Shown here: piece after piece, positions 17,318 through 28,889 of the stretch
Layout: each line of letters opens with the position of its first letter
How positions within the stretch are numbered: position 1 is the stretch's first letter
Origin: Symsagittifera roscoffensis
Lineage: Eukaryota; Xenacoelomorpha; Acoela; Convolutidae
Assembly (NCBI RefSeq): GCF_963678635.1
Contig: NC_087067.1
Location: forward strand, 26,355,547 to 26,419,546
DNA length: 64,000 bases
Direction of reading: 5' to 3'
Notes under the pieces: model-generated
What the model was told of the DNA's origin: nothing
Databases searched by the model: none
What the model saw: only the letters and a program-made list of their open reading frames with translations
Program-made: the position numbers and the translations under genes

Positions 17318-17337
17318 CGAGACTTATGGTCGCACCA
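17318..17337 (-). other. Candidate tRNA primer-binding site
   Basis: Two bases inside the LTR, on the element strand, the sequence begins TGGTGCGACCATAAGTCTCG and is the same in Element B. It starts with TGG (complement of tRNA CCA), and the complementary strand reads like a T-arm (GTTCGAGAC) followed by an acceptor end. I could not assign the tRNA. Confidence 0.65.
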
Positions 17338-17339
17338 GA

Positions 17340-17749
17340 TGAGTTAGGTCTTGAGTGTATAACTCATAGAGTAATTTCGGATAGGGTACACCGTCTGCTC
17401 GTCACGCTATCTTATTTTCGGCCGGATAGATTCGTGCAACTTCTTAGTCTAATACCGATCCTAATCTTACTCTTATACTATCTAGTCTCAGGTTGTTTAA
17501 CTAGTCTCTGCTAGGCTCAATAGATCTAGGGTATACTGGTTTATTGCGGCTGCTGAAGTGCTCGGGAGAGTCCAACTAATTTCTAAGTTAAATTCAAATC
17601 TCTCTGGTGCTGAAATTACAAGTAACTTCAGCACTTACAAATAAGTGGGTTGTTAGTTAGATGGATCATGATTGGTTAATATTAAATACTTTACATTGGT
17701 AAAATATCTAATTTATCCAATCATAAAATGTAGTTTAGATCAGGTTCCA
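17340..17749 (-). repeat. 5' LTR of Element A, 410 bp
   Basis: Begins TGGAACCTG and ends in CA on the element strand. Same length as, and clearly homologous to, the Element B LTRs. Contains a TATAAG box (17472-17477) and a 28-nt palindrome at 17607-17634 (one mismatch in this copy). Target duplication cannot be checked because the partner LTR is outside the window. Confidence 0.93.
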
Positions 17750-18537
17750 CTTTCTACTGATTTTCCGCAATAAAATATGTGGATTTTTTTGGCTGGAATA
17801 AGTATAGAAGTCTTGAACCAGGAGAAGTCATTTCTAAAAAACGATGTTTATCTGTTGCCAGATTAATTCAATTTTTTTTGATACTAGTATCGAATATGGT
17901 AAAATTTTCTGCGTTTTTTTCACAATAATAATTTTTCCCTACTATTTGAGACTTACTGAATGAATAAGTGTTTGAAAATTTAAAGAGCAGTTTCTTATCA
18001 TGTTCAACATGCAGAAAAACAAAATCGGTTAATTGTGAAAATATTTTATATCAGGAATCAAGTAAAACAAACCCCTCTTCATACCCTCCCCCTACCCACG
18101 ACTAAGCTCAACATAAAAAACCAAAAGAGTAACCTAAGTTAGTTTTGAAAGTGCAAAGCTTCCAGATTGACTAAAATTTATGTAATTTTAATGTACTCCA
18201 TCCACTATTAAACTCACCCCAATAAAAAGAGTTACAATTGGCCGGCCAAAAATGGATACCATAAACTAGTGCCAAGGGGGGGGGGGGGGTTGGGACTTTA
18301 GGTGATGATGTCCAACTCCAGAAGGGAACAGCGGCCCATCCTCAACCCTCCCTAAATCAACCCCTGGACAAACATGAACACACATTTGTTCAGGTCTAAT
18401 ATTGAGCCGATTCCGCGCTCAATATTAGTACTCAGTACTGAATTTTTTGTCTTCTTTGCGCTGAAATTTTTTCTGTGCTCTAAAGTGGGGAACCTCTTTC
18501 TACTTGATTCCCATTCAAACTGTGATGCACTACAGTT

Positions 18538-18869
18538 CAGGGCGGATCTAGGTTTTTCTCGAGGGGCGAATTTTTTTCAAAGAAAATTCAAAAATTTTGT
18601 TGACTTTTCTTTCAGATTGCCCAGAACTTTTTTCCGAAGTCTCATAACTTACTTTCAGACCGTATTTTGCGCACAAGTGGACTTCTACAAAAATCAAACT
18701 GGCCAATAATGCCGTTTTGCTCACTTTGTGGAATAATTTGACCAAAAACTTTTGCCGTTCACTTCTCTGAAAATTAGTCGAAAAATTTGAGGATCCCTCC
18801 GCCGGAAATTGAAGTCGTAAAATAGGATGAAAGGGGCAATTTTGGTCGATTCCCCTAAATCCACCCGTG
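18538..18869. mobile_element. hAT-type miniature inverted-repeat element
   Basis: 332 bp flanked by identical 8-bp direct repeats CTACAGTT (18530-18537 and 18870-18877). Termini are imperfect inverted repeats: CAGGGCGGATCTAGG on the left, and CACGGGTGGATTTAGG when the right end is reverse-complemented. An 8-bp duplication with CAGGGGCGGAT-like ends is typical of hAT transposons. No transposase, so non-autonomous. Confidence 0.85.
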
Positions 18870-19560
18870 CTACAGTTTATAGATTGCAATCTTTCCAAAT
18901 TTATTCATTATGGTTTTCAATATCAATGAAAAGCAGTTCGAAGCAAAGTTTTGTAAATTAAGAATAATGACTTCATTTCGGTTTAGTTTTCAAAGTTTTG
19001 ATCAGTTTTAAAGCAGTCAAAAACGGACAAAACTGATTGATTGATTGGCACTAAAAGTATTGCAAGTGTTACCTGAATATGCTACAAAATGTGAAAGTTC
19101 TTTTAAGACTGGCTTCAAATTTTCGTTTGTCAAAAGATGGCTCTGGACATTTTGGGTTGTTTAACTTTACCTCTGCTGCTGTTTTTTTGGTATAGAAATT
19201 TTTTTAAAAACATGTCATTTAGAGCAGGGGTTTTGCTTTTTTTGATATTTCAATATGCATGCATTCAATTAAAGCTCAGTTTTTTTCTGAATGACAATTT
19301 AGGGAAAAGTAGTTACATTCAAAAACCTTTTCTTCTGTCTTTCTTGATAAATTTAATGTTTTTTCTTCAGTTTTTCTAATCTTCATCAGCTCAAAAAACA
19401 CAAAGCAATCAACATGTATTTCTAAATACTAATGCATGCTAAATGCGCAACATGTTACTCACCTTCGTTTCCCACGATTCCTTTTTGCGCTAAAACAAAA
19501 TAACATCACTTTAAAAATATATTTGAAAAAACTAAGGAGTTTGATGATTGAGTTCAAGAC

Positions 19561-19746
19561 TTCTGTGGATTGGTCTGTCAGTATTACTCAGCACTGTTTC
19601 AAACCTTGTTCAAAATGCATTGAATTTGATATCATTCCATGCGATTGCCCTTTACGACATTTAGGTCAAAAAGTTAGATAAAAATTAATCGAGCCTTTGA
19701 ATGATTCTGTGGATTGGTCTGTCAGTATTACTCAGCACTGTTTCAG
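19561..19746. repeat. 41-bp direct repeat
   Basis: TTCTGTGGATTGGTCTGTCA and the following 21 bases occur at 19561-19601 and again at 19706-19746, 145 bases apart, with no mismatch seen. Looks like a local duplication. Confidence 0.8.
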
Positions 19747-19772
19747 AATTAAACCACTTTTATGTTCCCCCC

Positions 19773-20571
19773 AGTACTGTAGCAGAGAATAAACAGAAAG
19801 AAGAGATAAAACAGTATTGTTGCAGTACTTAAATAATACTGTAACAAAACTGTTGATTCTTTTTCTCTGTTGTTGTCTTGCTACAAAACTGCAATTTTTT
19901 TTCAAAGCTTACAGTGCCCTTGCAATACTGACTTTTCTCTGAAATAGTACTTAAATTATCAAAATAAAATGTATGTTAAGATTTTTACGCGTCGTTACAA
20001 TAACAAAAAAATAGAGTTATATACAAGCAAAAACGCTGTAAACCCTCCTGAAAACTCCATTATTTTGAATCGCAAAGCTTACACGAATGGTTCGCACTGT
20101 CTCCTTATTATGAAATTTTGGAGAGAGTTCGATGCAAGGAGATTCAAAACTTCAGTGGACAATTTTCATTTATGGTCTTACTGACAGAAGGTTCTGATGC
20201 AAGAACTATTGATGCTGTGACACATGAAATGAGGCTGATTACAAAGCCGTACCCAAATTTGAACCTGTATATCAGTTTGAGTTAAAATTAGAAAAAACGT
20301 CTGCAAATTTTGTTAAATTTGAGATCATAGTCAGTTGTTGTTTGCTGTCACTGTTTTGAATTTAATCTTTCAGTGATGTTTGCAATTTTCAAGCGCTTTT
20401 ATCTATTTATACTGCATTTTCTGCAACTTTTCAGTGCTGCAATTATGCTGATTTATCTCTGTTAGAATGCTGTTTTTATCGCTGATTAATTCCTGATCAG
20501 AGATAAACTGACGCTGCGCAGTACTGAAGCATTACTGATATTTTTACTGTAATATGACTGCAACAGTACTG
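19773..20571. mobile_element. Possible MITE-like element rich in CAGTACTG motifs
   Basis: Left end CAGTACTGTAGCA (19773-19785) and right end TGCAACAGTACTG (20559-20571) are inverted repeats with one mismatch in 13. Many related motifs (CAGTATTGTTGCAGTACT, AATACTGTAACA, CAGTACTGAAGC) lie near both ends, as in elements with subterminal repeats. No convincing target duplication. Confidence 0.35.
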
Positions 20572-22821
20572 ATCTTCACTGCAAGATCAATCCGGTTTAA
20601 CGCTCTTTGAACAAAATTCAGACTGACCAACCTTTTTATTTATAAGGTAAACCCTTGTTAACTAAAATGAAAGAATCAGTTAAATTAGCAAATGGTTAAA
20701 AATACATTTATATCATCTCCAAAAAAGTTCTCTCCGGAGAGTTTAAGTGTTTTCATGATATAACTCTCGGGCCAACTAACGCAATTTTATTTTTTTTGTT
20801 TTGGCCCAAGTAAAACGTTAGCATCAAGAGTTCAACTTTGTAAGGTGTGGCGTTGAATCTGAGTTAAAACAAAAACCGTAAATGGCAACCGTTGAAGTGC
20901 TTGAACTTTTCAAAATTGAATAGTTTTGTTTTTCAATTGCTTCAGAAGTTGTCGCAAATTGCGCATAATGCAATCACGTGCTAAGTTTTAGGTTCGAATC
21001 ACAAGTATAGTTTTTCTTGAACTATTTTCCACTTGAGTTTGCTTGTTTTGCAAATCAATCTAAACTCACTGAAAGTTTGATTTACTGAGAATTTGCTAGA
21101 AGATCACTTGCTGTTGTTAGTATGAACAGCAGATGTTTAAAAGTTGACAAAATTGACTTAGCGATCGAAAGTTGTATCAATTTGGTTACCTTAGCAATTC
21201 AAAATTAATCCTAGAGGCATCGTACAAGCATTATAACATTGAATATCTCGTTCAAAACCAATATTTAACTAAATAGCTTTCTCAATAAGTTTTGAAATTA
21301 CATGTAACGCTTGCTGAATTCGGGGACTTATGTTGCGAACATTGCGCCTCAAAAGTTGGTAGATGGAATTTCGCGCGACAAGAAAACTTGTGCGACTAAA
21401 CAATATTTTTCGCGACTTTGAGCGACCCAAAAAAATAAAGTTGCGTTTGAAAACGGTTGTATTACGCCATTGCGCGAATTATAATTCATGCTTTTCACGT
21501 TAAATATTCATGCGAAGCTTGACCAGAGTAATTGCACAAATTTTCATGATATGTGAGTGTATTGCTGTGAGCACAAATTTTCGAAAAAAAGTTGTAAAAT
21601 ATTGCTTTTATTTTTGGTCTAAAGATGTAAAAAAAACCTTTATCTGAGAATTGATACTTGCAAAACCTATTTTTAATTGTTTTAACTTCTTCTGCGGTAA
21701 CACTTAAATTGCAAAACTGCAATGAGACAGCCTTGAAAATTACAGTAAGCATCTTTCCTCAGAAGAAACATTTTGCTTAAATTTTCGAGAAAAAAAAAGA
21801 TCAAAAAATTTTTGAAAATTTTGTGCGACTCGTACTTTAACCTATATTATGACTTTTCGCGAGCCCTGAGTGACAAAACATGAATTTGCTCGCAACATGA
21901 GTCGCAGTCGTCTACCTAGGAAACATAACACATGACGTATGACGGGCTTACTAGCAGGTCCTCGTATGTAATGACGCGGAATTTTTTGATCAACACGTTC
22001 TAAAAAACGAGTAAAAACTTCATTTCGGTACTGTTTTTCAACATCGAGACTTGATTTTGCAACAACTTAATTTTTATTTAATCCCACCTATTTCCGCCAC
22101 AATACCTCCTCAAACCCAATTCCCGCCACATACTCTGAGTGCGGGGCAAGCTTGAAGAACTTGCTTAAGAGCAAAATCTTATTGCCAAATTAAAAAAAAA
22201 AAATTGAGTAAATTGACAAATGGATTAAGCTGTTGGTAACGCAGAAAAACTTAAAAACAATTTATACAGGTTAAAATTCAATATGATCCATTTTAAGCGG
22301 ACTTTAAATTGATTGTAATGAGACCTAAAATTGTTGATATGAATAAGTCATGATGGAATTTAATGGAATATTGAGAGAGTTCATTAGTTGCATTGTCTCA
22401 AAATATAATCATAATAATAATCGATTACAACCTCAACATTTTTGAAAATGAAACCAGATTATAAACAATTTTTATTGATGGAACTTCAAAAATTGTTTTC
22501 ATAAAATATAGACTCCACGACATTATTTTTTGGTTGGTAAATATATATTCTGCGCGTTTTCGGTTAGCTACTTTTTCGGCTAGTTTATTCACGCTCAATT
22601 TTTAAAATTTAGCCGAAAATACGTACTTAATACATAATAGTGTCGTAACAATTAAATAACAGTAAAGAAATGTGTAAGTTCTACATGATAGTTATCTAAT
22701 AATATTGTAATAATCACACTTTTGCTGAACAAAAAAAAAGAAATCAAAAAGTAGCAGGCACTAGTTTACTTGTTTGGTCCCTTGATGGTTTGGTGATTGG
22801 TTCATCCTATTTTCTAAGAAT

Positions 22822-22880
22822 AGTGATCACGGGATTTGAACCTACGCCTTGGATTCGCATCCCCTTGACTACTTATGCCA
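22822..22880 (-). mobile_element. tRNA-like short repeat (SINE relic)
   Basis: On the minus strand: TGGCATAAGTAG (A-box-like), then GGATGCGAATCC, then GGTTCAAATCC (B-box-like), in tRNA spacing. The acceptor stem is not convincing. More likely a tRNA-derived SINE fragment than a functional tRNA gene. Confidence 0.4.
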
Positions 22881-24027
22881 AATTTGGTCACACTCAAAAA
22901 ATCGCTTCACTTCTTTGATTATCAATCGACAGTAAAAAAGATAATTTCAGAACAAAAATAAAACAACCCTAAAAAACGGCCGTATAAACTTAAACGGAGG
23001 AGTCTTTTTAATTTTTTCGCCGAATTCTTAGTTTGACGGAATAAATGTTACTGATACCTAAGTTTTTAATTTTTTTATTCTTGTTTTGCGATTTGGTTTT
23101 TTTTTGAATATAAAAATGCAGACAACAAAAAAATGGTGGGTTTATGATTATTACCAACGCAACAACTTAATTTTGTAGCCATTTTCTAATCAAACTGAAT
23201 TTTGAACAGATATGAAAATGATCATTTTATTTCTGGAGCTATTTTTTTCTAGTCTGTGTAAAATTCTGAAGTTAATTTGAAATATTTAAATAATATACCA
23301 AGAAACTTTTATTTTTGACCGATTCTGCTTACAAATAAACCAACCGTAAGTTGTGATTGAAAAACTTTGAGATGGTGCTGACGTTTGGTTGGCTAAATCT
23401 AGCCAACAGTTTGAATTTAAACTAATTTCAGTTCAAAACGTCAAGTACTAATTTTTTGTCGAAACAAGTTAAAAAGCCCTCAATGAAAAGATTATTCAAA
23501 TCAGCAAAAAAATTTATTGTTTCAATAACCTCAAATACATAACTGTTTTTGATTAAAAAATTCATAACTAGTCTTGTGGGATGGTGAAGCAACCATGTTC
23601 TCAATTTTTATTACTCAGTCAGACTATTAATAATATGACACGTTGCGCATTTCAAAATAAACCCGAAAACGTTGCGCTTATCGATCCCCTCAAATTTACC
23701 ATAACAACAAATTTGAAATCATTGTTTTCACAAAAACAATAAATTAGGAAACGAAATTGATTTTAAAATTAAAAATTGAGGTACAAATTTTATATTCATT
23801 ATTTTTCTTGGTAAATTCAGAAGTATCGCCTTGAAACAAAGATGTAATTTCATTATTTTGTTTTGTGGTCGGAGTGGTGTCTTTTTTTTCTCCAGACTTA
23901 CATCGAATTCTTGAGTAGCAATTTGCGGCAAAAATTTTTCAACCATCCAAAAGATGCTATGAGTATGATACGTTTTTTTTTTCGAATTTAAATTCTGCCA
24001 ACTTGCCCAACTTGGGATATTTTTGCG

Positions 24028-24275
24028 ATAGATTTAGTGCAATTAACGCATAAGCAGAAGTTCAATCCCTCTTAGAAACTGTTTCCAATTGAGTTGAGCC
24101 CTGCAATTTGTTCTTTTCAATAACTTGATATATGCAAATTATGTGACCGTTATTTTACATAGCGAGTGCCAGGATGATTTTCAAAAACAAATAAATTTAA
24201 ATTTTTAACAATTTTTTGAAAGCGAACCCTATGCTTACGAGGCAATCGGAACATTTAGGTCTTTTGATTTAAGAA
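24028..24275 (+). repeat. Dispersed repeat copy 1
   Basis: Aligns by eye with 60468-60765: shared blocks AATTAACGC, TAAGC.GA..TT.AATCC.TCTTAGAAA, GTG..GG.TGATTTTCA and GGCA.TC.GAACATT.AGG. Too diverged to set exact ends. Confidence 0.5.
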
Positions 24276-24932
24276 TCTCTCTTATATACGGTGTTTATTT
24301 TTGGCCTGAATTATAAAATTGAATGTTTATTTAGGATTTCATTGAGGATTGTTTTGAACCATGCGAATTAATAAGAAATGGTTACTTTGCAATTTCACCC
24401 GAAACAAACCATGCAATCAACACTTAACTCTGAGTAAACAAAAGTTGAAAATTAACAATATGAGAAAGCCAATCATTTGATGATTGAAAGTTGATACATA
24501 CGAGCTAGAAAAATGCAAACAAAATGTAAGAAATTTTCGGCTTGTAACGAGGATCACGTCAAGTGTCATGATTTATTGGTCAATTTAAAGTGGAATGTTA
24601 AAAGATTTGTCTCTTGACTCTTAAAATGGTCATCCTTTGGTACTACTTTATGAAAGAAAACTATTCTTTTTTGCGAAAGGCAAAAATATTTTGAAAGAAC
24701 ATAGGCACCAATGTTACTGAACCTGGCAAAACACGATCGCCAAAAAGGCGTTTTTAAATCAAATCCAAAGAAATCTCATGAACAGAGTGGCCATTTTAGG
24801 TTCCAACAATTCGAAATTGGGCAACCTAACGACAAAAAAAATGACAATTGCCTCCCATTTGAAAACACTCTGCAAGTGCAAATTATTTTACTTCGCAATT
24901 AGCAAAAAATTGAATAGACTAAATGAAATGAC

Positions 24933-25132
24933 NNNNNNNNNNNNNNNNNNNNNNNNNNNNNNNNNNNNNNNNNNNNNNNNNNNNNNNNNNNNNNNNNNNN
25001 NNNNNNNNNNNNNNNNNNNNNNNNNNNNNNNNNNNNNNNNNNNNNNNNNNNNNNNNNNNNNNNNNNNNNNNNNNNNNNNNNNNNNNNNNNNNNNNNNNNN
25101 NNNNNNNNNNNNNNNNNNNNNNNNNNNNNNNN
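24933..25132. other. Assembly gap, 200 Ns
   Basis: Exactly 200 N characters, probably a scaffold gap of estimated or default size. Nothing can be said about the missing sequence, and frames across it are meaningless. Confidence 0.99.
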
Positions 25133-25789
25133 GCTGGTCTTTTTGGTATCTGAGTTTTCCAGGAGTTTTTCGGATTCAATAAAGTAAATGCAAAAAAAGA
25201 TGAAATAGAGAAAAACATCATCAAGTTTGAAAAAAAAAGATTAGATTTGATGGCAATTTTGCGAAAACAGCAATTAGAAGCCAGTGCGATTAATCGGAAG
25301 CAAGCATGGTTTTAAAAAGTTTCTGTCAATTTTTGATTTGACTTCCCAAGAGGTAAAAAAATATATGTGTGTGGTTTTTTTTGTATTAATTTCGGCGTCT
25401 AAATGAACACTATATTCAATTTTGACAGTTTCTTGCCCGATGAAGGATCGAATCCCTAAGTTGAAATTTCAAAAAAACAATTTTCAGCTGAAATTTTTTG
25501 GGGAAAACTCTGAAGGGTTTGAAAGCTCCCACTTAAGCAAGGTTATGGACTAATTTATGAGTGCTTTACAGAATTATGTTTATAATGCTGAACGCGTACT
25601 GCAAATGTTTATGAGTGGTGAACTATCCGGCACTGCAATGATCCGAATTGAACTGGTCATAACGAGTCCCTTTAAGTTTCAATTATTACAAAGTACAATT
25701 TTATATTGTCTGTTGCGAGACCAAAAATAAACAGTTCAAAATTTCCGAAGTTTCAATTTTTTTTACCAAAATCTATTTGCTATTAGGAA

Positions 25790-25840
25790 GGTTCAGGGCA
25801 GTCGAAGTATTCAGGATCTTGCACTGATATACGAATAGTC
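25790..25840 (+). repeat. Dispersed repeat copy 2, 3' fragment
   Basis: GGGCAGTCGAAGTATTCAGG followed by a variant of CTTGC.CTGATACGAGCAGTC matches the 3' ends of the copies at 60718-60765 and 61148-61195. Upstream similarity is not clear. Confidence 0.5.
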
Positions 25841-28766
25841 TTTTTTTGTTCGTAACCTGAAATTGAGGAGGATTTCGGTCTTCGAGGGGGCTCTAGATTT
25901 TTCTAATTTTGTCTACGCAAAATCATGTACCGCACTAAAAATCATAATGGATCGAATGATAAAATAAAATAAAATCATTAATTTTTGTTCAAACAATAAT
26001 TGAAGAATTTTAAAAACGTTTCTAAGTTCGCAAATAGGCTCATAATAGGACAACAAGATTTTTTAAGCCGTGGAAAAGTTAAAAGTTATTAGGCGATTTT
26101 TTGGAATTATTTATTTTGAACATGCCTCATTTAATATGACTATCAAATCTGCCTAATTTCTAGGCTTTCAATCAGATTCTCTCATCACTTAAAACAAGTC
26201 TACTTAACATTTTTTTTCTAAAAAAAAAACTTTTTTTTATAGTTGTCGGATTGCTTGCTACTGGCACAGCAATTGATTGACTACTCTTATTTGACTTTCA
26301 CAATTCTTTTTAAGCGAAATGATGTTAATGTAATCTAATTAATCTAATAGTTGTTATTAAAGATATCGCAGCTGATGTTTCATTCGGTACTTCAAATCTG
26401 CGGCGGGAACAGTTAATTGAGGCTAAGCCGTAATAATTTTCGCGCCGTGGAGCAGTCTCATCAGATTAAAAGTTAATTCAAAAATCTCTCAATCTGACAA
26501 TCTGACAAAAAAATCAATGAATGGTATACTCACTTTCTGAACAGATGATTAAACATGGGAGTAAAAATAAAAGAAAGGAAGACCAAGTTGACCTTTTTTG
26601 TGACATTGTAGCTGCAGACAAATTGATAACAAATTGATACTACCACAATATTTCTGCAAAAAATTACAAGCACCCGTGTGTATAAGTTGTAATTTCTGGT
26701 GAAGGAGCCTGGGGCTAATATACGACAGGAATTGTGTTAAAAAGGTGCTCTGATTTGAGTAAAAATTGAAACAATAAACAAAAGCAGGGAAAAATAATTT
26801 GTTTGCTCGCTCGTTTTCAGATTCGTTGGGAAATTCAACTCAAGACTCGTGACAGGTGGAATTTTTCGTTCTCCTTATCGCAAAATATTTGGTTAGCAGC
26901 AATTATGGGGCACTGTAAAAATTTTAACATAAACGAGATCTCGTTCTGTAAAAATCAATAACTTGAAGAAATTGCATAAACCTCTTCGGAAACGGAATAG
27001 TCTCTTTAATGAGGGTGAAGAAATTGTCGAAAAGATGTATAGAATCAATTTGACACCAAACTGTGATCAAATGGTTCCAATGGTAGAATTTTCAACAGTT
27101 TACTTAAGCAGAATTATAAATAATACTATAGCTTGGACAAAAACAGACCCGATTGTGACAATCGTCTAGTAAATAATTTGAAAGTCCGAGCATTTATATA
27201 TATAGCACTGTCGTGCCGTTGCTGTTTAAATAATTGATTTGTTTTGAATAATTGAGGGAAGGCGATTCACGTTCTGTGAAAGGGAAGGTTGAAAAAAACT
27301 GGAGAGCTTTTTGAAGAGGTCTTTTTGAATGTTATTGATTCTTATGCAGTTTAAAAACGCTGTCAACACAAATTAAATCAATTTTCACAGGTAAAAATTA
27401 TATTTGTTGGGTTTTAATTGACATTTAGCAGACAAATTAGTTCCCAGAAATTCCGCATTTACGTGAATCTGAATTGATCACGGCCAAAAAAGGATCCACT
27501 AAAAATGTCTGAAAACTCAGCGAATTTTCCTGTACACTTCAAGAAAGATTTTAAAAAAGGCTAAAAAAACCAGTTTTTTCTAAGTAAAACAACCGCATTT
27601 GAATTGAAACAAATCAGTATTGATTAAGTAGCACAGTTTGGTCAAAATACTGAAATTTTTCAAAACAAAAATCTTCAAAAAAGACAATCAATGTATCTTT
27701 GAAAGAGTGTGCATTCAATTATGACATCAATGGTTCATTTGATTCGGAATGGGTAGTAGTGCCATAAAACTAAACTTGGGATCTTACCACTGGTCAGAGG
27801 GGAATTGAATAATAAAAGTTATCCATCTAGATTCAGCCCAACATTTTCTTGCAGTCTTATCTGGGCTATACCTTATAACTGAAATCACCAGAGCAAAATC
27901 ACCTAAGAAAAAGGTTGTAAAAATGAGATTACAATGCAAAACAAATTTCGCACAGATTTGAATGCCACTAAATGTGATTTTAAAACTCAATATTCGTAAA
28001 AGTTAATGGTCGAAAAAATCAGATTTCACAAATGAGGGAGCAAAGCTGAGCGTAGGCTCCGATACGTGACTGTCAGTGGTTAGAGATTTAATTCGGCTAA
28101 TAAATTTTAATGATTTTGTCAAACTAATTCAAAGCTACAAAGCTAAATTCTCAGCAAATGAATTCATATAACATAAGTATCGACATAAAGTTTGCCAGTT
28201 AAAAGAAAAATCGTTGGAGCTCTTTTGTTAGTAAGCGATTTCTTTCAAAATTTGGATAAAATTTAGTCTGCTAAAATTTGCGGATTAAATTTAAGCCAGT
28301 GTATCAACGAATAATTTAAAGCTATTATCAAAACATAGAAGAGGATTTTTGCAGACAATTTAATACGTCGGAGGAGTTTTCCGCCAGGGTTTAAATCAGA
28401 TCCTTGAGCTCTTTTTGATTGAGGGAAGGTAAAAAGAGCATATTGAAAAAGGTTATCTGCTAATAAAATTTACTTAAGCCTTTTCTTCTCGTTCTATCCT
28501 CCCCCAGATCTGAAAAAGGCCGCCGGGTCAAATCGCGAAAGACACCAACTTAGCTGAATTAGAAAAGTGGGGCCTCTTAGATATCGAGCGCCTGCTACAA
28601 GACAAAGAGGCGCAAAGTTGAAAAAGAGCGAAAATGAGAACGGAAAAGTAGCAATGGGTTTAAAAGAAGGAGTTCGGAGAAAAAATAAAACCGAGAGATG
28701 AAAAACAAAGAAGACATAAAGGGATTGAAAACAGTTACATTTCATTTAATCATCTTAGTATGATAT

Positions 28767-28889
28767 TATCAGAACAAATAGCCAAATCAGGGTTGATCAC
28801 TCTTTTTTGCAAGAAAGATGCACTCTTTGTTGCAAGTTATCGGAACAAATAGCCAAATCGGGGTTGATCACTCTTTGCTGCAAGAAAGG
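28767..28889. repeat. 71-bp tandem duplication
   Basis: The unit starting TATC-GAACAAATAGCCAAAT occurs at 28767 and 28838 with few differences and the same 3' part (TTGATCACTCTT...GCAAGAAAG). Confidence 0.8.

Larger units (their letters stand above)
1..17749 (-). mobile_element. Element A: long env-bearing Ty3/gypsy-type LTR retroelement, 3' end cut by window edge
   Basis: Nearly continuous minus-strand coding capacity runs from a 410-bp LTR at 17340-17749 to the window start. The order protease, RT, RNase H, integrase with a C-terminal GPY module is that of the Ty3/gypsy class. An envelope-like ORF and several extra ORFs follow integrase. Base 1 corresponds to about 49683 of Element B, so roughly 0.67 kb of 3' noncoding DNA and the 3' LTR lie outside the window. 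Most frames are open. The clear lesions are an 86-bp deletion in RT and one amber codon in gag. Assignment to an LTR retroelement is certain. Whether it behaves as a retrovirus is inference. Confidence 0.95.
17750..24932. other. Noncoding AT-rich DNA between Element A and the gap
   Basis: No ORF with recognisable domains. It holds the features listed separately, a 14-base G run at 18276-18289, and many A/T runs. Short ORFs here have low-complexity, Phe/Lys-biased translations expected by chance. Confidence 0.6.

Noticed and set aside
20990-21005. GGTTCGAATCA B-box-like site, and another at 25447-25460 (GGATCGAATCCC)
   Set aside because: No convincing A box or cloverleaf at either; isolated 11-mers are expected by chance in 64 kb.
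24778-25224. Open frames on both strands spanning 24933-25132
   Set aside because: They cross 200 Ns; the open frame is an artefact of unknown bases.
28494-28745. Minus-strand ORF and GC-richer patch near 28.5 kb
   Set aside because: Neither strand gives an extended protein-like frame; in-frame stops break the plus-strand reading.
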